The notes under the pieces were generated by a model. That model made no database searches, was not told the origin of the DNA, and saw only the letters and a program-made list of their open reading frames with translations. Below are positions 45,006 through 56,469 of a stretch of DNA of 64,000 nt, one piece after another. The stretch is from positions 3,038,001 through 3,102,000 of the forward strand of contig ML058493.1 of assembly GCA_003013855.2 (NCBI GenBank), written 5' to 3'. The translations under genes and the position numbers were made by a program. Each line of letters begins with the position of its first letter. Positions within the stretch are counted from its first letter, which is position 1. The DNA is from Liriodendron chinense. Taxonomy: Eukaryota; Streptophyta; Magnoliopsida; Magnoliales; Magnoliaceae.

Positions 45006-45382
45006 CGAGTGCTTCATTGGCAAATCAATTGGTTCAGATCACCATCTTTTATGAAATATGCAAATGGTTTTACTGTTTCACCTTCCAATTGGAATGAATC
45101 TTTGTTCAATTCCAGTTGAGTTATAGTTGGACCAATAAATCAAATCTTGTGAATGAATCAAAGGTGGATCCCTGATGCTTTAGCCCCTTTTCTATTTTTG
45201 TCTTTCACCAAACACAACTTGCTCCACTCTTGTGGATAATTCAGACTTTATCTCTCCCACATAAACTAATTCCTCTAAGTTTTCTTAACCCCAATCCCTG
45301 TGGATCGACCTCGGTCTTACCGAGTACTTTACTACTTCGCTACCTGCACTTGGGTGTGCAATCTTCTGGTTGTAGCATGCAG

Positions 45383-48300
45383 TCGGTTGATTCCCTCCTG
45401 GATCTTTGCAAGGTTCTCCTGGCTTGACGAATTGGATGGGTGAGCACTGAAATTTCTTCCTTCTTTTGTCCATGAAGATTGCCCTATATCGGAGTCCCCA
45501 TTTGCGTTGGTTATATACCAGCGGTATCTTTCTGGACTTGAAATGATTCTTCATTCGGTATTTGAGGCTCAGACGTTCTGCTGGTGAAAATACATGGTCC
45601 ACCCTTATCGGTTCCGGGTTGGCGATAGAGTTCACAGTCTCGAATTCGAAACTATGAAACAGGACGTCTTCTTCAGAGTGCTGGATATCGATGACCGGGA
45701 TGTCTGGTTCAGTGGCGGCCGCATTGGAAGGAATGCTGAGCTCCTTCTCTGCATGGATAGAGATCACTTGATTTCCACAGATGTATTTCACTCGTTGATG
45801 CAGGGTTGATGGCACAGCCCCCACCTTGTGCAGCCAAGGTCGTCCGAGCAACATGTTGAAAGAGGCTGATATATCCAGGATTTGGAATGTGATAGTGGAG
45901 ATTTTCGGACCTATCTGTACCTCTATGTCGACCTCTCCTTCCACTGATCGGCGGGCGTTGTCGAATGCTCTGACGCATATGGTGCTGGGTCGAAATGAAG
46001 AAGGACTGATTCCCAGACGTTCCGCAGTCTTGAGTGGGCAGACGTTTAAGCTTGAGCCATTATCGATAAGGACCAGCGGGACACAGAGGTCTTTGTATCG
46101 TAAGGCTATGTTGAGGGATCGCCCATGATCGCGTCCTTTGGGTGGCAACTCATTATCGGTGAAGGTGATGGCGCGTGGAGCCAGGAGTTGTCCAATCATC
46201 AACGCTATCATCTCTGGTGCCGTATCGGAGGAGACGTGGGCATCACTCAGGGTTTTGGCAAACATTTCTCTATGTATGTGAGATGTGCAGAGTAGCTCCC
46301 ATACTGAGATTTGAGCAGGGATTGACTTGAGCTGAGTCGCCACATCGTATGCAGCTTCATTTTTGTTGCCGAGGCCTGAGACAGTGCCTTTGGGATCTCC
46401 TCTATTCTGATTATCTCTTCGGATGCAACGCCCATTGGGATTCATATTCCCTACTTCCGCACATTCTGGATAGTGCCATGGGACCTCTTTATAATTTTCC
46501 TCACCTTTGCCTTCTAGGACCACCGGTTCTTGCAACGGTGCTGGTGTGGGTACCAGATCCTCCTCGTATGGAGCTTTTACCTTGAGGACTAAATTGTTAC
46601 CTGTGCTGAAGGGAAAATATCGAGGCTTGGCTTCATAGATCACATAAGGTCGCGGTCTTGGCTTGACCGTTCTTGGAGTAGGAGGCTCCCATGGAATGAT
46701 ACTAGTCCTCTTGATATGGCAGGGGTTTTCTCTGTTCGTCCCAACTGTCGTAGTGTGATTGACACGCCTCCAGGATTTGCCCCTTGCAATATGACTGGCT
46801 CAACTGGAGGAGCTCCTTCCAAGACAATGGGCTCTTGCTGCTGATGAGTATGGTTTCTCCCTGGCGAATTATATTATTCCTGTGCTGAAATTGCCCCTTG
46901 CAAGATGACAGGTTCGTATGTGGGCTCAATGTATGATTGTACTCCTTCCAGAATGACTGGTTCCCAACATGAAGGGCTGTAAGATGCCCCTTGCACAACT
47001 GGCACATCATATGGAAGTGTTCCTTCGAGTACTACTGGCTCGGAGACTGAAGGAGGAAAGGGACTTGCCCCTTGCATGATCGGAGTAGGATTTGTTGGCC
47101 CATAAGTGTAGGCATGAATGGACTGGATAGGGGAGAAGAAGCGATCGAGGCGCTCTCCTTCTTCTATGCTGTTGACGGTGGGGCCACGAGATGAACTGGG
47201 ATCCGTCCGATGTTGAGGCAGAGGATTCTGAAGAATGTTGGTGGAAGCTGCTGCAGGAGTTCCGAGGACTGAGATGACGATTTTTCGGTCGTCAATCAGA
47301 TCTTGTATGGCATTCTTCAAAGTAAAGCATCGATTAGTGGTGTGGTCACGTCCTTGATGGTAGGCACAATACTCATTTTCTCGGTAGTTTGGAGGTAGTG
47401 GATTTGGAGGAGGCCTGGGTGTCATCAGAGTGAGTAACTGCTTTTGTACCAGCATAGTCATGACTTGACTAAGTGGCCGAGTGAGTGGAGTGAACTTCCT
47501 GAGCTCCCTGTAATTCTGCCTATTCTGGTATGAGTATTGACCGTTCCCTCTGCACTACTGCTGCTGCCGAGGTGGTTGTGGCTGTGGTTGCGGATTTGGT
47601 CGTGGTTGATACCTCTGAGGTTGGTGCTGAACCTGATTCTGCTGATGCTGTTGATATCCCTGTGGGGGAGCGTATTGATTACCCTGAGCAGTGGTGTTGA
47701 TGTTGTTTACCTCTGTCGGGCGGGGAGGAGAACCGCTGCAGTTTTCGTTCCCATATCCGTAGGTCTTCCCTCCACTCTGTTTCTCTTGACTAGAATGGCT
47801 TGATGAGGCCATGGGAAGATTGTCCCAGCACGGATTCCTGCTTCGACTTACTCTCCAGCACGGATCAACTGTGAGAAATTTGCATATGGGTGCGAAATGA
47901 GATATCCAGATATGCCCGGATATGTTGAATGAACAATCATGGAGATTTGTTCTTCGTTGTCGATGGGTGTCCGCATTCTGGCTGCCATGGCTTGCCAACG
48001 TCCCACATAAGCTGATAGTGTTTCATCACTCCTTTGCCTGAGAGCCGCGAGGTCAGCTCTTCTGGGTGCCATGTTGAGATTGTAAGCGAATCTGTCGACG
48101 AAAGCCTGGGAGAGTTGTTCCCAAGTCCTGATGCGATGATAGTCTAATGAGGTGTACCAATCTAGGGCATCGCCTTTCAGGGATTTTTGGAACAAGCGAA
48201 TGAGGGCCCCTTCATTCCTGAGATTGCACTCAGGTCTCCACAGAAGGCCTTGAGATATGCTGTGGGACAGCTGCTGCCATCGTATCTTTTGAATTTTGGT

Positions 48301-49397
48301 ACCTCAAAGTTTTGAGGTACTTGAGCATCTGGGAAAAGACACAAGTCTCTGAACTTGGTCGAAGGTAGATCGATTCCTTGTTGTCGCTGAAGCTGATTTT
48401 ACAAGATCTGGAACTGCTCCCGCAACTAGTCCAGTCCTGAGTGATTCGTTTGAGCGACTGGTGCCTCTTGGAGTAAGGCACGTTCTTCTTCGGCATAGTG
48501 GTCGATGTCTTCGACCCTATGGGCTTGCTGAAAAGCAACCGCGGGTTGCTGAAATTGATTTGATGACTGAACTGGATTCTGATGAACTTGTGCTTGAAAG
48601 GACTGTAACTGAACTGGGGATTGTACTGAAGGTTGAACTGGAACTTGCTGGAAATTGACTGGAGACTGCTGAATTGAAGATTGCTGGAAATTAACTGGAG
48701 TTTGCTGAATTGAAGATTGCTGGAAATTAACTGGAATCCCATTGTCGGGGATGTGCTGGAATTGAAAAGTGCTCCTGTTTGCAGGAAGCTGAGATGCTGG
48801 GAAGTAACCCCCTTGTTGGGTATTCGCCACTGTCCGCTGATTGATGTGGGCTTGACACTGACCCCCCATTGTGGGCATTCACCAGTGCTGTCCCTATTGC
48901 TGGAAATTGAATTGAAATCCCATCAGCGGGGATGTGCTGAAATTGAAAAGGGGTCCCATCGGCGGGGACATGCTGAGATCTACTGAGACTGTTGTTTGCA
49001 GGATTGACTGGAAGCTGACTGGAAGTTCCTGCGACAGGAGTGCTCTAAGGCGGCCTTGTGGTCGCGGGAAAGTACTGAGGAGGATGCCCCATAGCGAAGG
49101 GCTGAGATGGGTGCTGTCGGTAGTCTTGGGCAGACTCCGATGGTTGTGCTTGATTTGAACTGGAGGCCGGAAGGACCCGGCATGGCTGCTGAGATTGCTG
49201 AACTAGGCCAACCTGATTTTGGCTGCTGCAGTAGCTTGTGCTTGCATGAATTGCAAGAGCATTTCTTGCATTGCTTTCATTCCTTGTGCCAATTCTTGCA
49301 TGATTGGCGTATTCTCAATTGACTGTTGCTCTAGGGGTTGCGCTTCGGTCATTTCAAGAACCGGGAAGAGGTGAGTTTCCTCTTCGTGGTCAGACAT
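45383..49397 (-). pseudogene. Gag-protease region of element E
   Basis: Starts at MSDHEEETHLFP (49397), then a Q-rich region with tandem SSIQQ(T/S)PVNFQQ repeats (about 48600-48730). Next come the gag core DALDWYTSLDYHRIRTWEQL (about 48150), a CCHC-like finger CAYHQGRDHTTNRC (about 47360) and proline-rich EPVILQGA repeats (46640-47130). The protease has PLVLIDNGSSLNVCP (D194 of the frame 45285-46643) and FNMLLGRPWLH. It is split into several frames by stops and shifts. The listed final residues of the last frame run into the solo LTR and are not genuine. The E frame continues at 42654. Confidence 0.8.
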
Positions 49398-49650
49398 GGC
49401 TTGTTGAGCCCGAGTGCAGATTATGCTGTGGAAGGGAAGTTGTTTCCGAATACATTGAGTCCGAGAAGGCGTAATGGTAAGGACTATACTCTACTCTTTT
49501 GGGTTTTGGGGTTTTATATTATTATTATTATTATTTTTTTGGTTTTGGGTAGAATGCTATGCAGATGAGATTGTATGAGGACTAATGACTTTCAAGTATA
49601 GGGAGGATTCTGTTTTTCAAGTCGGATCACGACTAGTGGGACTAGCTTAT

Positions 49651-49667
49651 CCCCAGCAGAGTCGCCA
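49651..49667 (-). other. Primer-binding site of element E (tRNA-Arg)
   Basis: Minus strand TGGCGACTCTGCTGGGG differs by one transition from the complement of the 3' end of plant tRNA-Arg(ACG), as I recall that tRNA. It lies three bases inside the LTR. The leader 49398-49650 has an ATT repeat (49518-49536). Confidence 0.8.
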
Positions 49668-49670
49668 TTC

Positions 49671-50491
49671 TGTGGACCCTCGCTGTTCCGCGCTCCCGAC
49701 GATGTTCTCCCTTTTCCTTCGGAAATGAAGCAGGGGGGTTGGAAGAAAAGTAAATGTTGCACTTATGCTAGATACAAATGAGATGATGTTGGTAAAAGAG
49801 TAGCTGGATGGACAGAGGTGTCGCAAGGATTGTCTTCGAGTGGCTGGATCAAGACTTGGATGGCTTGGGAGACTTGGACCAGTGGTCAGGCTGGGCTGGA
49901 CCAGGGCTAGGCTCTCCTCACTCGGGCTCTCCTTGGTGGAAAGATGGGCTAAAGGGGGATGGAGGAAAACTCGGAACGGATGGGTCGCTCTGGACTGGAT
50001 GGGATTGTTGAAATGAGAAGGGGAGGGGGGTATTTATAGCAGCGGGCAGTGGTGAAACCTGTAAATATGTTTGGGCGGCACCCAGTGGGCCGCCCGTACG
50101 GACGCTTCTCGGAATCCAGCGCGTGGTACGGACATGCTTCGGGGCTGCTGCTTGGAACTCAGTGAGTTGACTCAGCGGGTTGACTTGGTGATTTGACTCA
50201 GTGGGTTGACTCGATCATTTGACTCAGTGGGTTGACTCGGCGGTTTAACTCGGTGGGTTGACTCGGTGATTTGACTCAGCGGGTTGACTCAGTGAGTTTG
50301 ACTTTTTAAGGATTTTTTGACTAGTTTTTCTTATGGGGGTTTTTCAGGCTGATGTTTAGGGGTGAGTTGGGCTATGGATTGGGGCTTACAAGGGTGAGTT
50401 TGGCTGAGTTTGGACATGGGATTTGGGGGTATGGTCCTCCATTCATCCAGCTATCCCTACCAACAGTGTAGCCGAAGGTGGGGTGTCTACA
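49671..50491 (-). repeat. Element E 5' LTR (short form)
   Basis: Minus strand tgtagacacccc to gggtccaca, 821 bp. Relative to 51708-53223 about 0.7 kb is missing: the sequence jumps from ccccctgcttca to ttccgaaggaaaaggg. TATA (minus) at 50031-50038. Since a PPT lies just outside it, it also served as 3' LTR of an upstream copy. Confidence 0.85.
50031..50038 (-). promoter_or_regulatory. TATA box of element E LTR
   Basis: TATAAATA on the minus strand, upstream of gag. Confidence 0.65.
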
Positions 50492-50504
50492 GATGCCCCT
50501 CTTT
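50492..50504 (-). promoter_or_regulatory. Polypurine tract abutting the E LTR
   Basis: Minus strand aaagaggggcatc directly before tgtagacacc. The mirror-image copy in the other arm ends aaagagggttatc at 51707. A PPT here means an element body once ended at this LTR. Confidence 0.65.
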
Positions 50505-51707
50505 GGCAGAGGTTGCGTGCAACCGAATGCCAAAGCGAGTGGACACCCCACTTTTGACCCGGTCATTCATAGATCATGGTCTGAAACCTTTGCTTGCCTT
50601 TGCATCTGTGCCAGTTGATCGTCTGAAAATCGATCACTCGCACATACCGCGGAAGTTTGGAGAAAACGTTGCGATTGTCTCTACAGTTTGCTGCAACCTG
50701 GGTACCCAATTGCAACCCTTCCATTCCCGATCGGTACTAACATCGAAAATGTATAGTAGAGCCTCTGCGTCGTAGTCTTACGAGGTTGTTGACCCTGAGA
50801 TTGATTGTGTGATGTTTGATGTTTTCCCAGATCACTCCAGGAGTACTTGTTTCGCTTGATTGTCAAAGTGGTTAGATGCCCTGCGTCATGTAGTCTTACG
50901 GGATTCTACGACGCTGACTTGGACTCAGTCAAGGTACTTCAGGCATCCATGCCTAGGTATGTGCGGGTGAACTCTTTCCACCCAATCTGCTTGATTTTGA
51001 TACTTGGGTTACAATTCATCGTTTCCACCTGTTCAAATGGTTTCTTTGACCGAGCCTTTTGGCTTTCATCTTTTCGTATCTTGGCATGTGGTACGACCGC
51101 ACTGACACTGGAGTTCAGTTCGACCATACTTTGAGTGCATTGGATCTGATGGTCTCCGGGGAAACCACAAGACATCGGATCTTATTTGATTTTTTGCGTC
51201 GGCTCCTACCCGAGAGATATGGAAGATCTCCTGGTGTTTTGGAGGCAGAACGCTTTACTGGGAAAATATTTGAATGAGTCCAAGTCGGCGTAGTAGAATC
51301 CCGTAAGACTACATGACGCAGGGCATCTAACCACTTTGACAGTCAAGCGAAACAAGTACTCCTGGAGTGATCCGGGAAAACATCAAACATCACAATCAAT
51401 CTCAGGGTCAACAACCTCGTAAGACCACGACGCAGAGGCTCTGCTGTACCTTTCCGATGTTAGTACCGATCGGGAATGGAAGGGTTGCGATTGGGTACCC
51501 AGGTTGCAGCAAACTGCAGGGATAATCGCAACGTTTTCTCCAAACTTCCACGGTATGTGCGAGTGATCGATTTTCAGACGATCACTGGCACAGATGCAAA
51601 GGCAAGCAAAGGTTTCAGACCATGATCTATGAAGTGACCGGTCAGAAGTGGGGTGTCCACTCGCTTTGGCATTCGGTTGCACGCAACCTCTGCCAAAGAG
51701 GGTTATC
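50492..51707. repeat. Tail-to-tail inverted repeat of Tat 3' ends
   Basis: Left arm 50492-50932 and right arm about 51269-51707 are reverse complements with scattered mismatches (for example ctctgcgtcgtagtcttacg against cgtaagaccacgacgcagag). A unique loop of about 336 bp lies between them. Each arm ends in a PPT and is followed outward by an LTR, so LTR sequence extends the palindrome on both sides to about 1.2 kb per arm. Confidence 0.85.
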
Positions 51708-53223
51708 TGTAGACACCCCACCTTCGGCTACACTGTTGGTAAGGATAGCTGGATGAATGGAGGACCATACCCCCAAATCCTATGTCCAAACTCAGCCAAA
51801 CTCACCCTTGTAAGCCCCAATCCATAGCCTAACTCACCCTAAACATCAGCCTGAAAAACCCCCCCATAAGAAAAACCAGTAAAAAATCCTAAAAAAGTCA
51901 AACTCACTGAGTCAATTCCGGTGAGTCAAATCACCCTAGTCAACCCGCCGAGTCAAACCGCCGAGTCAACCCACTTAGTCAAATCACCGAGTCAACCCAC
52001 TGAGTCAAATCATCGAGTCAACCCGCTGAGTCGACCCACCGAGTTAACTCACTGAGTTCCAAGCAGCAGCCCCGGATCATGTCCGTACCACGCGCTGGAT
52101 CCAGAGAAGCGTCCGTACCAGCGGCCCCCCTGGGTGCCGCCCAAACATACTTTACGGGTTCTGCCACTGCCCGCTGCTATAAACTACCCTCCTCCCCTTC
52201 TCATTTCAACAATCCCATCCAGTCCAGAGCGACCCGTCCATTCCGAGTTTCCCTCCATCCCCCTTTAGCCCATCTTTCCACCAAGGAGAGCCCTGAGTGA
52301 GGAGAGCCTAGCCCTGGTCCAGCCAGCCTGACCACTGGTTCAAGTCTCCCAAGCCATCCAAGTCTTGATCCAGCCACTCGAAGCCAATCCTTGCGACACC
52401 TCTGTCCATCCAGCTACTCTTTACCAACATCATCTCATGTTGCATCTAGCATAAGTGCAAACATTTACTTTTCTTCCAACCCCCCTACTTCACTACAAGC
52501 ACTTTGATTATTCAAACACATGACATGCATCCCGCATAAAGCACCTGTCAGTTCGAGCGTATGCTCTGGGCTTGCTTGTTAATGGAAACCTGCCCATCAG
52601 AAACTCTTACTGTTCAGACCTGCATTCATACATCAGCTACTACAAGCACCTTGATTATTCAAACACACTGCATGCATCTCGCATAAAGCACCTGTCAGTT
52701 CGAGCGTATGCTCTGGGCTTGCCTGTTATGGAAACCTGCCCATCAGAACTCTTACTGTTCAGACCTGCATTCATGCATCATGTATCTATGAGAATGTACG
52801 AGAATTAAAACAGACTTTCAAGTGTTAGTTCGATTCTGTGAAGTAGAGACCATACTTCGGTACGGGCAGTGTGTGGGGTGCTTAACCTCTTCCCACCTTG
52901 TAACCGTGATCCCTTACCTCGAATCTCTGACCACAGATCAAAAGGAGTTCACTTTAGAGGAAGGAATCTTCGGATCCCCTTCTCTAACGTTTCTATGGGG
53001 TCTAGCCGACTGTAGATTCGAAGTAAACTAGCTAGTGGCGACTCTGGTCTTATATAAACTCATCTAAACACATCCAGCTTAACATGACAACCAAACAAAG
53101 CCCTCGAGAACGAGGCAAGCCAGTGGCACAAATGACGATTCGCACGCACGCAACCTCTTCTTTTTTTTTTCCAAAAGGAAAAGGGAGAACGTCGTCGAGA
53201 GCGCGGAATGACGAGGGTCCACA
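51708..53223 (+). repeat. Complete Tat-lineage LTR, plus orientation
   Basis: tgtagacaccccacc to cgagggtccaca, 1516 bp. It contains the gagtcaa array (51898-52050), TATA-like tataaact (52178), the 147-bp repeat pair (from 52493) and, 0.19 kb before the end, tggcgactctgg (53036-53047), which resembles the family PBS. It is preceded by a PPT and so is the 3' LTR of a mostly missing plus-strand element. Confidence 0.85.
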
Positions 53224-53340
53224 GTTGGCAGGGGAACATGAACACTTCCATTACCGTTCTCATAGCCAACAAACCTTCCTTCCACTATAGATTGTACATG
53301 GGATGCCGGATGAGGTCACGAAGGGAGATTATCCCAACCC

Positions 53341-54500
53341 TTATTCCAGCTTCCAACTTGTTCCCCGATGCGGATGCGATGGGTAAAGTTGGAATACAGA
53401 TATGAAACAAGGTATCTTGAGATACTCTAGTCCAACGTAAGTTGATAATGACTCATTATTTTCCTGACTTAAGGCAGTAGTAAGATCCGACCTTATAGGC
53501 ATTGAGTTAAGATTGTATACGAAACGATTGACAAATGCTTGAGAAAGTTGTTCCCAAGTCTTGATTCGATAGTAGTCCAGTGACATGTACAATTTAACGC
53601 ATCACCCTTTCAAAAGACTTCTAAAATAGACAAATTAATGCGCCGACATTGCCTACCACAACATGTAGTTCTTCACAAAAAGCTTTAGGTGATCTACAAG
53701 ATACTCTGTACCATCATATCGTTTGAATTTTGGTACCCCAAATCCTTCAGGTACCTTCGCATTTGGGAAGGGACAGAGATTCCCTGACTTGGCGGATGGG
53801 AGATCTACCCCCTGCCTCTTTTGCAACTTCCTTTTCATCTCTTACATTTCTCTCCAAGTTGTTTGATTTCGGAGGGACCAGATGGGGGAGATCTTGCCCC
53901 TTGTCAATCCTAAAACTACCCCCCCTTTTATAATAATTGGTGTCACTCGTTGCTCCTATGATTTTGCTTGAAGGAGGTAGGGCCTGGCGATTTACTCCCG
54001 TTATAAGGATTTTGTTGGACTGAAGCTGAGAAGGGAGACTGTAAAGAAACCCTGACCATAGGAGGATGTTGAAATTGACTGGAACTCACTTAGGGAGAGG
54101 ATGTTTGAATTGGGTGGGAGTTTTAGCTGTGGGATGTGACTGGAAATGGCTCCCATTTGTAGGAGGATATTGGAAGAAATTCCCTAAGGTCGAGGGTTTG
54201 TTTTGACTGAGGGCCTCCATTAAGAGGGTATCAAAAGTCTTGTGTGAATCCTAATGGCTGTGGTTGGGATGAACTGGAGGCTAACAGGGATGGTTATTGT
54301 TGTCATTGTGCTCGGCCAGCTTGAGTGTTGATTGTTGAAACTTGGGCTTGTGTGAACTGAAGAAGGGTTTTTTTTGCATGGCCTTTATGCTTTTGTTGTA
54401 GTTCTTGGATGCCATGAACTAGCATGGATTTTGTTGGGTTAAACTGCGGAGATGGGCCTCAGGTATTTCAGGGGTAAGGAAGGAGAGAGCCATGACTATT
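53341..54500 (-). pseudogene. Gag remnant of element F
   Basis: SLDYYRIKTWEQLSQAFVNRF and YVG (53341-53592) match the E gag core. KFKRYDGTEYLVDHLKLF (53653-53838) is the preceding segment. Further right only Q/N-rich remnants are visible in broken frames, ending near a possible start MALSFLTPEIPEAH-like region at about 54490. Non-functional. Confidence 0.7.
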
Positions 54501-54707
54501 CTGTATTGTGCTGTGGTAGGATGATTTGGTTTGGAGGTTTGTAATGGTGGTGGGGGGAACATTTTTTGGAATTTTTTCTGGATTTGTAAATTTTTTTAGA
54601 TGAATGAATGAATGTGAATACAAAGAGAATGTACGAGAACTGTTAACCTTCAAGAATTCGACAGATCCAATTTTTCAAGTCGGGTTTGACTAGTGGGACT
54701 AGTCCAT

Positions 54708-54724
54708 CCCCATCGGAGTCGTCA
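54708..54724 (-). other. Primer-binding site of element F
   Basis: Minus strand TGACGACTCCGATGGGG differs at two positions from the tRNA-Arg complement TGGCGACTCCGCTGGGG. A second PBS-like tggcgactccagt lies inside the LTR at 54831-54843. Confidence 0.65.
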
Positions 54725-54729
54725 TTTTA

Positions 54730-56469
54730 TGAATGCTTGAGATTCGAAATGCTGGAGACCAAATCGTTTGCTTTCACGTGGTTTTGCATCTCTCTAGGGC
54801 TTTCAGGGTCGATTGTTAGATATTTGATTGACTGGAGTCGCCACTAGCCAGTTACTACGTCTCTGTAATCAGCTAGACACTATAGAACGTTAGAGAAGAA
54901 GATCTGAAAATACCCTCCTCTAAAATGACTCCTTGATCTACGTTCAGAAATTTGAGGTAAGGGACCATGGTTATAAGGTGGGAAGTTGTTAGGCACTCAC
55001 TCTGCCCGTACAACTGTACAATCTCTACTTCATCGAATCTGACTAATTTCTGAAGTTTAGGATTAGTTCTCGTGCATTCTCAAATAAAGGAAATCAGATG
55101 AACTAAAATGATGTATGATGATGGATATGATTATTCAAAGTTTCTAATGGGCAGGATCCGATCAAATCGGAAAGCTGCAAAGCATATGCTCGAACCGACC
55201 AAGTGCTACAAATGATGTAAATGACATATGATGCTATGTTTGATCATTAAGAGTTTTTGATGTGTAGGATCCGATCAAGTCGGAAAGCCATAGAGCATAC
55301 GTTAAGACTAATCAAGTGTTAAAGGTGGTAATAGGATGCTAATAGATGTGATGAGAAGAGGGGGTTAAAAGAAATAAATAATGTCTGCACTATGCTAGAT
55401 ATGAACTAGATGAGGAAAACATATGAATGGCTGGCTAGATGGACGGTAGTGTCACATAGGCTAACTCGAGTAGCTTAGATTTGAAACTGGAAAGGCTTTG
55501 AAGACTTAGACCAGGGTCTGGCTAGGCTAGACTGGGACTTAGTCTCTCTCACTCACTCGCACTCTCCTCGATAGAGGATCGGGCTAAACGGGAAGGGAGG
55601 TTGAGTCGCTCCTTGTAGAGAAGGACTCGAAGCTGATGAATTTTTTTGGATGATGAAACGAAGGCAAGAGGGGGTATTTATAGCTGCCCGAAGTGGCATT
55701 TTTCATATTTAGGGGCCCACCCGTCCTTTTCTGGAGCTCTAGTTTCGGACAGTTGGACCTTCGAACTTACTAGTTTTTCTCCCCATGTTCGGTGTCTTTG
55801 AGGTTCGGTTCTGCTCTAAGGCTGAGGGTTGGACCTAGGTTTTAATTTTGGCTTTAACTAGGTGAGTTGACAGGGTGGAAGGGCTGGGCTGACCCATTGA
55901 GTTGACTCATCGAGTTGACCCACCGAGGAATTTTAGCTTGGCTTCTCCTAAGGTGGTTTTTCAGGGCCTACTATTCCAGGTGAGTTAATTGGGTTTGGGT
56001 TAAGACCTTGGCTATGGATTATGATTTGGATAGGTGAGTCAACTGGGTTTGGACCTAGGGTTTGGGCTATGAATTAGGGTTGAATGGGTGAGTTGACTGG
56101 GTTTGGACCTAGGGTTTGAGCTATGGATTAGGGTTTGAATGGGTGAGTTAATTGGGTTGGGACCTAAAGTTAGGGTTATGGATTACGGTTTGAATGGGTG
56201 AGTTGATTGGATTTGGACCTAGGGTTAGGCTATGGATTAGGGTTTGAATAGGTGAGTCAATTGGGTTTGGACCTAGGGTTTGGGGTATGGATTAGGGTTT
56301 AAATGGGTGAGTCAACCTAGGTTTGGACCTAGGGTTTGGGATATGGATTAAGTTTTGAATGGATGAGTCAACTGGGTTTGGACCTAGGGTTTGGGATATG
56401 GATTAGGGTACGGACTTCCATCCGTTTAGCCATTCAATCATCCTTTCAGTCAAGGGTGGGATGTTTATA
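54730..56469 (-). repeat. Element F 5' LTR
   Basis: About 1740 bp. The minus-strand start is decayed (tataaacatcccaccc for tgtagacaccccacc) and the end is gcattca. TATA (minus) at 55675-55682. It holds an array of about eight 54-55-bp units (55980-56410, gtgagt(t/c)(g/a)a(c/t)tgggtttgg) that E's LTR has only once. Confidence 0.7.

Larger units (their letters stand above)
42655..45377 (+). repeat. Solo LTR of an Athila-like element inside element E
   Basis: TG...CA terminus pair (tgataagtacc ... gttgtagca) with 5-bp target duplications tgcag on both sides (42650-42654, 45378-45382). Removing the LTR plus one tgcag rejoins the E reading frame. Contents: ccatc-rich U3, a CT tract, TATA at 44278, ctaaggctaggggtgaagcc near 44451 (the relative of ctagggctaagaggtg in B-D), four degenerate repeats, and the U5 motif gatcgacctcggtcttacc at 45303. 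No PBS or body, hence solo. Confidence 0.85.
35612..50491 (-). mobile_element. Element E: Tat-lineage Ty3/gypsy retrotransposon, 3' LTR missing
   Basis: Minus-strand order from the right: LTR (49671-50491), tRNA-Arg PBS, leader, gag, protease, linker, RT, RNase H, second RNase H, integrase (to 38371), repeat-containing spacer, then an antisense ORF (35652-37269). Two RNase H-like domains, the tRNA-Arg primer and an antisense ORF downstream of integrase are features of the Tat/Ogre/Retand group. The expected minus-oriented 3' LTR is absent; a plus-oriented LTR fragment lies in its place. A solo LTR interrupts it at 42655-45377. Confidence 0.8.
53224..56469 (-). mobile_element. Element F: 5' half of a Tat-like element, inserted in copia element G
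   Basis: 5' LTR 54730-56469, PBS 54708-54724 and gag remnants, then truncated at the LTR 51708-53223. It is related to E (gag about 60-70% similar by eye, LTR start ccaccc...ggatgattgaatggctaaac) but clearly diverged. Confidence 0.7.

Noticed and set aside
56403..56469. C-terminal part of a 64-codon minus ORF as copia RT
   Set aside because: This part is coded by the LTR of element F; only 56470-56597 is copia.
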